A stretch of 7,036 nucleotides of DNA. Source: Sulfurovum sp. bin170. Its GTDB lineage: Bacteria > Campylobacterota > Campylobacteria > Campylobacterales > Sulfurovaceae. The notes under the pieces are model-generated. The model saw nothing but the letters and a program-made list of their open reading frames with translations. It had not been told where the DNA came from and ran no database searches. The DNA lies in NCBI RefSeq assembly GCF_010892395.1, contig NZ_JAACKB010000176.1, forward strand, positions 1 to 7,036, given 5' to 3'. A program made the translations under genes and the position numbers. Shown here piece after piece: positions 1 to 4,849 of the stretch; position 1 is the stretch's first letter; each line of letters begins with the position of its first letter.

Positions 1-422
1 TTGAAACTAAAATACTTTTTGAGATTAATAGCTTTTAGTCGTATCTTTACTCTATGTAGCTTTCGAATAAGCAGAGCAAGTTTTCTAAGTGATACTCTAT
101 CTAGTCTCTTTTTATGAACTCCATCTATAAACTCACACACCATAACTTCATTCTCACTGTCAAGTAGAATTGGTTTTGCTCCAACTCCAACTCTATGGAC
201 TGCTTTTTGTACTTTGAATTCTGACTCTCTATCATTTTTTAGTTTGAATTTTCTGATGAGGTATTTTCTATCTGCTGTAGCAAGTAGATAATTTATATTG
301 CAGTGACCTTGATTTTCTAGTGGTTTAAATAGCTTTATCTCTTGATTTTGAAATAGTTTGTATTGTTTGATATTGTGGATGTCGGGGAGAGGACACCCCG
401 ACCTACGGTTGTTTTTTGTCAT
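1..422 (-). CDS. Thiamine/choline kinase-like phosphotransferase (N-terminal part, cut by window edge)
   Basis: This is a partial gene. About 140 codons are visible and the C-terminal half lies beyond base 1. The start ATG (422-420) overlaps the ThiQ-like gene's TGA as ATGA, so the two are probably translationally coupled. The protein looks like the N-lobe of an APH-fold small-molecule kinase: the segment NQGHCNINYLL resembles the nucleotide-binding loop, IRKF supplies a candidate ATP-binding Lys, and VMVCEFIDG followed by LLIRKLHRVK resembles the hinge and following helix of ThiK, LicA and choline kinases. The catalytic HxDxxxxN loop would be outside the window. Next to a ThiQ-type ATPase the most likely role is cytoplasmic phosphorylation of imported thiamine to thiamine monophosphate; choline or another alcohol is the alternative. 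Residues 6-14 (RRSGCPLPD) are encoded by a 26-bp palindromic repeat, and no in-frame ATG, GTG or TTG start follows that repeat before the conserved domain. The fold assignment is firm; the substrate is inferred. Confidence 0.72.
   Translation of the reverse strand, partial: MTKNNRRSGCPLPDIHNIKQYKLFQNQEIKLFKPLENQGHCNINYLLATADRKYLIRKFKLKNDRESEFKVQKAVHRVGVGAKPILLDSENEVMVCEFIDGVHKKRLDRVSLRKLALLIRKLHRVKIRLKAINLKKYFSF
381..406 (+). repeat. 26-bp GC-rich palindromic repeat, copy 1 (in kinase gene)
   Basis: The copy is a dyad with arms GTCGGGG and CCCCGAC followed by CTAC, and it is far more GC-rich than its surroundings. It matches copy 2 (1007-1032, opposite strand) at 22 of 26 positions. One pair of differences (positions 7 and 16) is compensatory: a G-C pair here replaces an A-T pair there. 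It lies in frame in the kinase gene and encodes residues 6-14. Confidence 0.85.
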
Positions 423-1066
423 TGCTCTGCAAGTTCTGAATTTTCTACTTTGTAAACTCTGTTTGCAATTAGTTTACAATCTTCAATCTCATGTGTGACC
501 ATAATTGTACAGAGACTTTTTTCTAGTGTTATCTGTTTGACAAGCTTCAACATCTCCAATCGAGTCTTGGCATCCAATCCCGTAAAAGGTTCATCCAAAA
601 GCAGAATGGGTTGTACTCTTAGTAGCACTCGTGCCAAGGCTACTCGTTGTTGCTGACCCCCTGAAAGAGATGAAACGATAGTCTTTTTAAATTTTTCAAG
701 TCCAACTTCTTTTAGTATCTTTTTCACTTTTTCTATATCACCCATAGAGTCTTTGAGTGTTTTACTAATACCCAAAAGTATATTTTTCTCTACAGATAGA
801 TGTTCAAATAGGTTATGGTTCTGAAAAAGTATGCTAATGGGTCTTTTTTCAATGGCTCTATTTGTAAAATCATCACCATTCAATTCAATAGTCCCACTAG
901 AGGCATCTAAAAAACCTGCTATTAAATCAAGAAGAGTAGACTTTCCACTCCCACTCTCTCCCAATAGGGCGACTATCTCTTGCTCTTTTACCTCTATAGA
1001 ATATTTGTAGGTCGGGATGCCCTCATCCCGACTATATTGGTATTTTAAATCAGTTACTTTCAGCAT
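419..1066 (-). CDS. thiQ: Thiamine ABC transporter ATP-binding protein (ThiQ-like)
   Basis: This is a complete 215-residue ABC ATPase, close to the roughly 230 residues of E. coli ThiQ. Visible motifs are Walker A GESGSGKST (36-44), Q-loop Gln82 in ILFQNHNLF, signature LSGGQ (134-138), Walker B ILLLDEP (154-160) and the H-loop His192. The stretch RPISILFQNHNLFEHLSVEKNILLGI closely resembles the ThiQ pattern RPVSMLFQ.NNLFSHLTV, which is why I favour thiamine over iron or sulfate importers. ThiQ works with a ThiP permease and ThiB binding protein; neither is visible, so they may lie left of the window or elsewhere. The start ATG has a weak purine-rich upstream stretch (AAAGAGAAAG). The gene lies 44 bp after the DsbD_2-like gene and overlaps the kinase gene. 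Residues 12-20 (SRDEGIPTY), in the turn between the first two strands, come from a 26-bp palindromic repeat and make this turn about four residues longer than in E. coli ThiQ as I recall it. Confidence 0.82.
   Translation of the reverse strand: MLKVTDLKYQYSRDEGIPTYKYSIEVKEQEIVALLGESGSGKSTLLDLIAGFLDASSGTIELNGDDFTNRAIEKRPISILFQNHNLFEHLSVEKNILLGISKTLKDSMGDIEKVKKILKEVGLEKFKKTIVSSLSGGQQQRVALARVLLRVQPILLLDEPFTGLDAKTRLEMLKLVKQITLEKSLCTIMVTHEIEDCKLIANRVYKVENSELAEQ
1007..1032 (-). repeat. 26-bp GC-rich palindromic repeat, copy 2 (in thiQ-like gene)
   Basis: On the minus strand this is a dyad with 9-bp arms GTCGGGATG and CATCCCGAC around a four-base loop AGGG, followed by CTAC. It is inverted relative to copy 1 at 381-406. 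It encodes residues 12-20 of the ThiQ-like protein without disrupting the frame. Confidence 0.85.
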
Positions 1067-1081
1067 TTATCTTTCTCTTTC

Positions 1082-1095
1082 GGGGCTAAAGCCTC
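1082..1095. repeat. Short GC-rich dyad between DsbD_2-like gene and thiQ-like gene
   Basis: The sequence GGGGCTAAAGCCTC forms an imperfect six-pair dyad with one G-T pair, in a 44-bp gap that is otherwise AT-rich. It is not followed by a T-run on either strand, so it is unlikely to be an intrinsic terminator. Its composition suggests a second small interspersed repeat type. Only one copy is in the window, so its repeat status is a guess. Confidence 0.4.
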
Positions 1096-1110
1096 CAATT
1101 CCAAATATTT

Positions 1111-1818
1111 TTAATGACACTCTAAAATAGTTCTATCAGGCTCTACCAGATACCGATACCCATTATAGATAGTAAATGCCCCATAAAGTAAGACCGCAAT
1201 AGCCGCCAGTTTAATCATAATATTCCTAAATGAAGCCTGTTTGAATATCCCCACAAAAAAGCCCAAAGAGAATAGGGCAGGGATGGTGCTAACTCCAAAG
1301 ATAAACATAACCAATGCACCAGAGATTGGGTCACCTGTACTAGCTGCTGTAATCGCAAAGAAGTAGACAAATCCACAAGGAAGCAGACCGTTTAACATAC
1401 CAAGCAGAAAAAAACTCAAAAGTGACTGACTGCGAAGTAGAGATTTGAAGCTCTGTTGATACCAGATAGACTTGGAGAATGAGTGCTCTATAATATGTAA
1501 GAACTTTGTCTTTCCGAGTAGTGAGAGTCCTGCTAATATCATGGCGATACCTGCAACTATCCATAGAACTCCATTTGCTGTATTGGAGAAAGTTGCTACA
1601 CCACCGAGGTAACCAAACATTGCTCCTAGTGTCATATAGGTGAGTACTCGACCAAATGAGTAGAATAGGTGTGAAGTTGCCTGTTTTACTTTTCCCCATT
1701 TTTGGTTGATTTTGGTTCCAGAGTAGGCGATGACAATTCCACCACACATCCCCACACAGTGACCAAAAGAGCCTAAAAAAGCGATAGTTATTATAGATAC
1801 TATATCAATGGTTTCCAT
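1111..1818 (-). CDS. DsbD_2 / TauE-SafE-like membrane protein, probable copper-handling transporter
   Basis: This is a complete 235-residue polytopic inner-membrane protein with about six hydrophobic segments. Two landmarks mark it as the cytochrome-c-biogenesis transmembrane family (DsbD_2, often labelled sulfite exporter TauE/SafE or UreH-like): GHCVGMCGG at 19-27 in the first helix and NGLLPCG at 143-149. The Cys, His and Met residues in the first motif (His20, Cys21, Met24, Cys25) are plausible Cu(I) ligands. Relatives sit beside cbb3 oxidase assembly genes (ccoGHIS) in many proteobacteria, which supports a role in copper supply to periplasmic or membrane cuproenzymes. The start ATG follows a good ribosome site (AAAGGA, 1829-1824) inside the 3' end of the NosL-like gene, with which it overlaps by 14 bp. 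The copper role is inferred from motifs and neighbour; the family assignment is more certain. The antisense open frame at 1340-1747 is a shadow of this gene. Confidence 0.78.
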   Translation of the reverse strand: METIDIVSIITIAFLGSFGHCVGMCGGIVIAYSGTKINQKWGKVKQATSHLFYSFGRVLTYMTLGAMFGYLGGVATFSNTANGVLWIVAGIAMILAGLSLLGKTKFLHIIEHSFSKSIWYQQSFKSLLRSQSLLSFFLLGMLNGLLPCGFVYFFAITAASTGDPISGALVMFIFGVSTIPALFSLGFFVGIFKQASFRNIMIKLAAIAVLLYGAFTIYNGYRYLVEPDRTILECH

Positions 1819-2323
1819 TCTTTTCCTTTAGTAGCTGTTTTCTAATGGTTGGATTTGCCATAGTTTCACCTCTTAGTGTGAAAAGTTGCATCTCTTTAAA
1901 AGATATACGCTTTGTCCTTTTTCCTTTATAGGCTCCAAATCCATACTCCATAGGTGTTTTTTCATCTCGTGTATAGTGTGCCTCTCTCCCATCTATCCAT
2001 TTTTGATTATCTAGACTATACACCCAGATAACAGCACTCTCTTTGAATGATGTTCTCTCTAGCCACTTTATCATACCACCGTGGTCGTGAAAAAACCAAG
2101 TTTTTCCATTTGGTGCTATCACCTGAGAAGCATACTCTATAGCATCAATTACCATACCACAGTCACTATCTTGAAAATGGTTCAGTACTATTGGTATAGG
2201 CTCTTTTGCTATATTGCCCTCAAAGATAGTTACCATCTGCTGTTTGCTAGATAGAGATATAAATAGTGTAACTATGATAGTGAGAAATGTGAATATTATT
2301 AATATCGGTTTTATAGTTTTCAT
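1805..2323 (-). CDS. NosL-like membrane-anchored copper chaperone candidate
   Basis: This is a complete 172-residue protein. Residues 5-25 form one hydrophobic segment, a signal anchor or signal peptide, with no lipobox cysteine. The rest should therefore face the periplasm, tethered or soluble, rather than being a lipoprotein like classical NosL. The body fits the NosL pattern: DCGMVID around Cys55-Met57, then YASQVIAPNGKTWFFHDHGG (the counterpart of AAQ...DG..Y.FDD.G), then WL and a late TPMEYGFGA around Met125. Candidate copper ligands are Cys55, Met57, His79, His81, Met84 and Met125. NosL proteins deliver Cu(I) to nitrous oxide reductase, but no nos genes are visible, so the client may be another cuproenzyme. 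The gene overlaps the downstream DsbD_2-like gene by 14 bp. The ATG is preceded by TAGGA at 2331-2327. NosL similarity is judged by eye and the sequence is divergent. Confidence 0.68.
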   Translation of the reverse strand: MKTIKPILIIFTFLTIIVTLFISLSSKQQMVTIFEGNIAKEPIPIVLNHFQDSDCGMVIDAIEYASQVIAPNGKTWFFHDHGGMIKWLERTSFKESAVIWVYSLDNQKWIDGREAHYTRDEKTPMEYGFGAYKGKRTKRISFKEMQLFTLRGETMANPTIRKQLLKEKNGNH

Positions 2324-2347
2324 ATTTTCCTAAGTTATTATATTTTC

Positions 2348-2363
2348 GTATTATTAATAATAC
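2348..2363. promoter_or_regulatory. Perfect 16-bp palindrome upstream of the NosL-like gene
   Basis: GTATTATTAATAATAC is a perfect palindrome 25 bp upstream of the NosL-like start codon. Read on the minus strand, TATTAT at 2362-2357 could serve as a -10 box, giving a start near 2350 and a leader of about 27 bases. The palindrome would then overlap the promoter as an operator would. AT-only palindromes also arise by chance in such DNA, and I cannot assign a regulator. A second inverted repeat (GTTAATTTT at 2373-2381 with AAAATTAAC at 2406-2414) lies further upstream. Confidence 0.35.
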
Positions 2364-2452
2364 TGTTTATTAGTTAATTTTCTGTTAAATTTAAAAATTT
2401 TGAAAAAAATTAACATTTTTTGCTATTGTTTAATTCTATTAAAGTTAAATCT

Positions 2453-2461
2453 TGTTATAAT
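2453..2461 (+). promoter_or_regulatory. Extended -10 promoter for the tandem-hairpin RNA
   Basis: TGTTATAAT is a perfect extended -10 (TGn plus TATAAT) on the plus strand, with no clear -35 box, as is usual for sigma-70 promoters in Campylobacterota. Transcription would begin about 6-7 bases downstream, at 2467-2468. That coincides with the first base of the hairpin arm TGCAACAACA. No plus-strand protein gene follows before fabI at 3196, so the promoter has no obvious coding target. Confidence 0.6.
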
Positions 2462-2466
2462 TCTCT

Positions 2467-2543
2467 TGCAACAACATATATATCTTTAGTATCCCCCTAT
2501 TTCTAAATCGCTAAAGATTAGATTAGTCTAGTGTGTTGTTGCA
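2467..2543. repeat. Hairpin unit 1
   Basis: The outer arms TGCAACAACA (2467-2476) and TGTTGTTGCA (2534-2543) are perfect complements, and G-U-containing pairing extends this to 13 pairs. The inner stem ATCTTTAG/CTAAAGAT (2482-2489 with 2511-2518) closes the 21-base C-rich loop. The core at 2483-2516 is identical to 2560-2593 in unit 2, and similarity continues to 2522 with one mismatch. Confidence 0.9.
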
Positions 2544-2547
2544 CTTT

Positions 2548-2621
2548 ACAATGGTATACTCTTTAGTATCCCCCTATTTCTAAATCGCTAAAGCTTAGAA
2601 TTTATTCTTGTATACCATTGT
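2548..2621. repeat. Hairpin unit 2
   Basis: The outer arms ACAATGGTATAC (2548-2559) and GTATACCATTGT (2610-2621) are a perfect 12-bp inverted repeat, unrelated in sequence to the arms of unit 1. The inner stem is CTTTAG (2561-2566) with CTAAAG (2588-2593), around the same 21-base loop as unit 1. The right arm lies within the last codons of the asparaginase-like gene. Confidence 0.9.
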
Positions 2622-3107
2622 CTCTTCAAACTTTCCTTTTTCTCTATTTTTTTTAACTCTGTTATAAAAATTAATTATACCATTTAGTGCTATATATAGA
2701 CCATTTTGCTCTAATTTTTGTAAATAGCCATAAGCAGAGGTCAAATTTGCAGTAGCTTCAATAGGATTGATAGAGAATGGAACCATCGCCCCTGTTAGTA
2801 TTATCTCTCTGTCCATTTTCACATTTAATAGATATTGAGCTGTTTTATCTATAGTATCTGTACCATGTATGACTATGATGCTTTTGCAATTGGAGCTTTG
2901 TATAGTTTGAAGAATTTTTTCCCTATCATTATCAACCATATCCAGACTATCTTTTCCAATTATATTTATAAATGTTAACTCTATAAGCCAGTTTTTTGTA
3001 ATACTCTTTATGGCAACCCCTGTAGTATCTATATCTAAATCCCCTGTAATAGGGTTATAGACCTTATTAAATGTCCCACCTGTATCAATAATCAATATTT
3101 TTTTCAC
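2595..3107 (-). CDS. Single-domain asparaginase-like protein
   Basis: This is a complete 170-residue protein matching only the N-terminal catalytic domain of type I/II L-asparaginases, which normally have about 330 residues. The active-site elements are present: IDTGGTF with nucleophile-position Thr12, KDSLDM with Ser54 (substrate-binding region), HGTDT at 81-85 with the Thr83-Asp84 pair, and a Lys at 152-153 near the expected catalytic Lys. GAMVPFSINPIEATAN follows the family pattern. The C-terminal dimerisation domain is absent. Similar short proteins are, as I recall, annotated in other Campylobacterota, so this is probably a distinct short family rather than a broken gene. Whether it hydrolyses asparagine is unknown. 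The start is GTG (3107-3105), with AAGG about ten bases upstream. The final residues (TMVYKNKF) fall in an arm of hairpin unit 2 and may be a replaced tail. It is divergent from fabI. Confidence 0.75.
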   Translation of the reverse strand: MKKILIIDTGGTFNKVYNPITGDLDIDTTGVAIKSITKNWLIELTFINIIGKDSLDMVDNDREKILQTIQSSNCKSIIVIHGTDTIDKTAQYLLNVKMDREIILTGAMVPFSINPIEATANLTSAYGYLQKLEQNGLYIALNGIINFYNRVKKNREKGKFEETMVYKNKF

Positions 3108-3131
3108 AATGAACGAGCCTTAATCTAAAAA

Positions 3132-3137
3132 TTTATA
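3132..3137 (-). promoter_or_regulatory. Possible -10 box for the asparaginase-like gene
   Basis: Read on the minus strand, this is TATAAA preceded by TTG. It would give a start near 3125 and a leader of about 18 bases before the GTG. No convincing -35 is visible. The short divergent region shared with fabI makes a promoter here likely, but the exact box is tentative. Confidence 0.35.
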
Positions 3138-3155
3138 CAATATTCTATCTAATCG

Positions 3156-3164
3156 TGCTAAAAT
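3156..3164 (+). promoter_or_regulatory. Extended -10 promoter of the fabI operon
   Basis: TGCTAAAAT fits the extended -10 form TGn-TAaAAT on the plus strand, with a predicted start near 3171 and a leader of about 25 bases to the fabI ATG. No good -35 is visible, as expected for this group. A strong GGAGAG ribosome site follows at 3184-3189. Confidence 0.5.
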
Positions 3165-3195
3165 ACGAAATTAATTTTTTAACGGAGAGAATCAT

Positions 3196-4026
3196 ATGAT
3201 AATGAAAGGCAAAAAAGGAATCATCCTTGGAATTGCAAACAAAAAATCTATAGCTTATGGAATTGCAAAAGCGTGTCAAGAGCAGGGTGCTGAGATGGCA
3301 ATCACATTTTTAAATGAGAGATTTGAGAGAAAATTAACTCCAATCGCAGAAGATTTGGAGTGTGGGGCTAGATTTTACCCTTGTGATGTCTCTAAACCAG
3401 AGGAGATAAAAGCTCTAAAGGATTCTATAGAAAAAGATATGGGTCAGATTGACTTTATCGTTCACTCTATCGCTTTTGCTCCCAAAGAGGGTCTTGGTGG
3501 AAGATTTGTAGATATTCCAAAAAATGCTTTTGATATAGCGATGGATATTTCAGTATATTCACTTATCGAAGTAGTAAGAGAGCTTAAACCAGTACTTTCA
3601 GATAACTCATCAGTATTGACACTTAGTTACTTTGGTGGAGTTAAGTATGTACCAAACTATAATCTTATGGGTGTGGCAAAAGCAGCTCTGGAGATGACTG
3701 TGAGATACCTTGCAGAGGATTTAGGAAAAGATGGAATCAGAGTCAATGCAGTATCAGCAGGCCCTATCAAAACTTTAGCGGCCGCTGGGATTGGTGATTT
3801 TTCATTCTTGCTCAAATGGAATGCAGCACATGCACCACTCAAAAAGAATGTAACTATCCATGAGGTAGGTAAATCAGGTATGTATCTGCTTTCAGATTTG
3901 AGTTCAGCTGTGACAGGTGAGGTTCATTATGTTGATAATGGATTTAATATTATGGGACTTCCAGCTGTTGATTTTGATGAAAAAGGTAAAGCAACAATCG
4001 CTTGGAATGGGACAGACAAGATTTAA
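3196..4026 (+). CDS. fabI: Enoyl-[acyl-carrier-protein] reductase (NADH) FabI
   Basis: This is a complete 276-residue short-chain dehydrogenase/reductase that catalyses the last reduction of each fatty-acid elongation cycle in the cytoplasm. The N-terminal cofactor loop is GIANKKSIAYGIA (12-24). The FabI catalytic set is present: Tyr145 in LSYFGG, Tyr155 and Lys162 in the YNLMGVAK (Tyr-x6-Lys) motif, followed by the diagnostic SAGPIKTLAA loop. The HSIAFAP segment has Ala where E. coli FabI has Gly93, a residue known to affect triclosan binding; as I recall, Helicobacter FabI also has Ala here. I chose the first ATG because GGAGAG sits eight bases or so upstream; the ATG two codons later would be spaced too far. 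The protein is slightly longer than E. coli FabI (262), with an extended C-terminus after MGLPAVDF. It heads a plus-strand gene run. Confidence 0.96.
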   Translation: MIMKGKKGIILGIANKKSIAYGIAKACQEQGAEMAITFLNERFERKLTPIAEDLECGARFYPCDVSKPEEIKALKDSIEKDMGQIDFIVHSIAFAPKEGLGGRFVDIPKNAFDIAMDISVYSLIEVVRELKPVLSDNSSVLTLSYFGGVKYVPNYNLMGVAKAALEMTVRYLAEDLGKDGIRVNAVSAGPIKTLAAAGIGDFSFLLKWNAAHAPLKKNVTIHEVGKSGMYLLSDLSSAVTGEVHYVDNGFNIMGLPAVDFDEKGKATIAWNGTDKI

Positions 4027-4082
4027 TGAATAGACATCTTACAAAAGTCTCCGACTCCAAAATAGTGAATAGTAAAAAATGA
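4026..4082 (+). other. 18-codon mini-ORF bridging fabI and the rlmB-like gene
   Basis: The frame MNRHLTKVSDSKIVNSKK starts at the last base of the fabI stop (TAATG, 4024-4028) and ends with a TGA that overlaps the next start as ATGA (4079-4082). The downstream gene lacks an obvious ribosome site at its ATG, so reinitiation through this mini-ORF could couple the two genes. The peptide itself has no recognisable features. It could be a chance open frame. Confidence 0.3.
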
Positions 4083-4840
4083 GAGCTAAAGATTCCAATA
4101 CCTATATGGCTAAGAAAGCTTTTTTTGACAGAGTTATAACTATATATGGGCGTAATGCAGTGGCAGAGGCTTTGGAAGATAACTCGATACTCATTCACAA
4201 GCTTCACTTTTCAGACTCTAACAGAAAAGCATCCCAGCTAGATAAGATGATAACTATAGCAAAAAATAGAGATATAGAGATAGCTTATCATGATAAAAAA
4301 GCTCTATCTCGTATCTCAAAAAATGCCAAACAAGACCAAGGTGTGGCTCTGGATATAGTGTTAGAACAGGCTATGAGTGATGATGAGTTTTTGAAAAGTC
4401 ATAATGAGTATAGAGTGGTGGTTCTTGATGGTATTCATAACCCTCAGAACTTGGGGATGATTATTCGCTCTTGTGCCGCTGGTGATATTAATGCTATTAT
4501 ACTTCCTACTAAAAATTCAGCACAAATCTCTCCTCTGGTTATCAAAGCTTCTGTAGGTACACTTTTTAGAATGCCTATTATAAAAACCAATAGTTTAGTT
4601 AAGACACTAGAGAAGTTTAAAAGAGCTAATGCAACACTATATACACTCTCTTCACAAGGCAAAAACTCCTACAAAGATGAGAAATATAGCACCAAGACAC
4701 TTTTTATCTTAGGTAATGAGAGTGAGGGTGTTAGCCAAGATCTAGAGTCTATTTCTGATATTTCAATAGTTATTCCCATGAAAAGAGGAGTTGAATCACT
4801 TAATGTTGCTGTTACTGCCTCTCTATTAGCATTTTTATAG
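4079..4840 (+). CDS. rlmB: SpoU/TrmH-family rRNA 2'-O-methyltransferase (RlmB-like)
   Basis: This is a complete 253-residue protein. Residues about 22-95 form the SpoU substrate-binding domain (IYGRNAVAEAL through QDQGVA). The rest is the knotted SPOUT domain that binds S-adenosylmethionine. SpoU motif 1 is LDGIHNPQNLGMIIRSCAA (116-134, with Asn124 and the catalytic-type Arg130), motif 2 is LFILGNESEGV (208-218) and motif 3 is IPMKRGVESLNVAV (232-245). The length and domain order fit RlmB, which methylates G2251 in the peptidyl-transferase P-loop of 23S rRNA; another SpoU target cannot be excluded. The start is uncertain. The ATG at 4079 follows an in-frame stop by only one codon and has no clear ribosome site. 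The family usually begins near the IYG motif, so the ATG at 4106 (Met10) is an alternative. It lies 9 bp before the GumN-family gene. Confidence 0.82.
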   Translation: MRAKDSNTYMAKKAFFDRVITIYGRNAVAEALEDNSILIHKLHFSDSNRKASQLDKMITIAKNRDIEIAYHDKKALSRISKNAKQDQGVALDIVLEQAMSDDEFLKSHNEYRVVVLDGIHNPQNLGMIIRSCAAGDINAIILPTKNSAQISPLVIKASVGTLFRMPIIKTNSLVKTLEKFKRANATLYTLSSQGKNSYKDEKYSTKTLFILGNESEGVSQDLESISDISIVIPMKRGVESLNVAVTASLLAFL

Positions 4841-4849
4841 GATTTAGAG

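Larger units (their letters stand above)
2467..2621 (+). ncRNA. Candidate tandem-hairpin non-coding RNA (unrecognised family)
   Basis: Two adjacent structured units of 77 and 74 bases, separated by CTTT, share an identical core but have different outer stems. Each outer stem is perfectly self-complementary, which is the pattern expected from a conserved fold. In each unit an outer stem encloses a short 5' linker (1-2 bases), an inner stem CTTTAG/CTAAAG, a 21-base loop containing CCCCC, and a longer unpaired 3' side (12-16 bases). A perfect extended -10 lies just upstream on the plus strand. No reading frame longer than about ten codons runs from an ATG here. The C-rich loops could pair with G-rich ribosome sites, as C-rich loops of some Helicobacter small RNAs do; that is speculation. 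The 3' end is uncertain because no hairpin is directly followed by a T-run. The last 27 bases are antisense to the end of the asparaginase-like gene. The reverse strand folds equally well, so a 3'UTR element of that gene is the main alternative. Confidence 0.5.

Noticed and set aside
1067..1110. TPP riboswitch upstream of the thiQ-like gene
   Set aside because: The gap is only 44 bp and lacks the CUGAGA and related conserved THI-box segments.
1340..1747. 135-codon open frame on the minus strand
   Set aside because: It lies within the DsbD_2-like gene in another frame, has no family features and has Trp/Cys/Ser-rich composition typical of a shadow frame.
2337..2342. Perfect TATAAT on the minus strand upstream of the NosL-like gene
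   Set aside because: It is only 14 bases from the ATG, so the predicted start would fall in the ribosome site; it is used only if the message is nearly leaderless.
2483..2599. Two-repeat CRISPR array: the 34-40 bp repeat with about 37-44 bp between copies has CRISPR-like spacing, and its reverse complement contains GATTTAGA and ends ACTAAAG, loosely like Cas13a repeats.
   Set aside because: Only two copies and no cas genes. The would-be spacer is made of arms complementary to the outside flanks, which CRISPR spacers are not, and the inverted C/G stem of Cas13a repeats is missing.
2467..2621. Integron attC sites
   Set aside because: attC sites conserve the outer ends (RYYYAAC/GTTRRRY) and vary inside. 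Here the inside is conserved and the outside varies, and unit 2 has no GTT-type end.
2467..2621. Intrinsic terminator(s) for the asparaginase-like gene
   Set aside because: Neither hairpin is directly followed by a T-run on either strand; the nearest T8 (2647-2654) is about 25 bases past unit 2 and codes for lysines on the minus strand.
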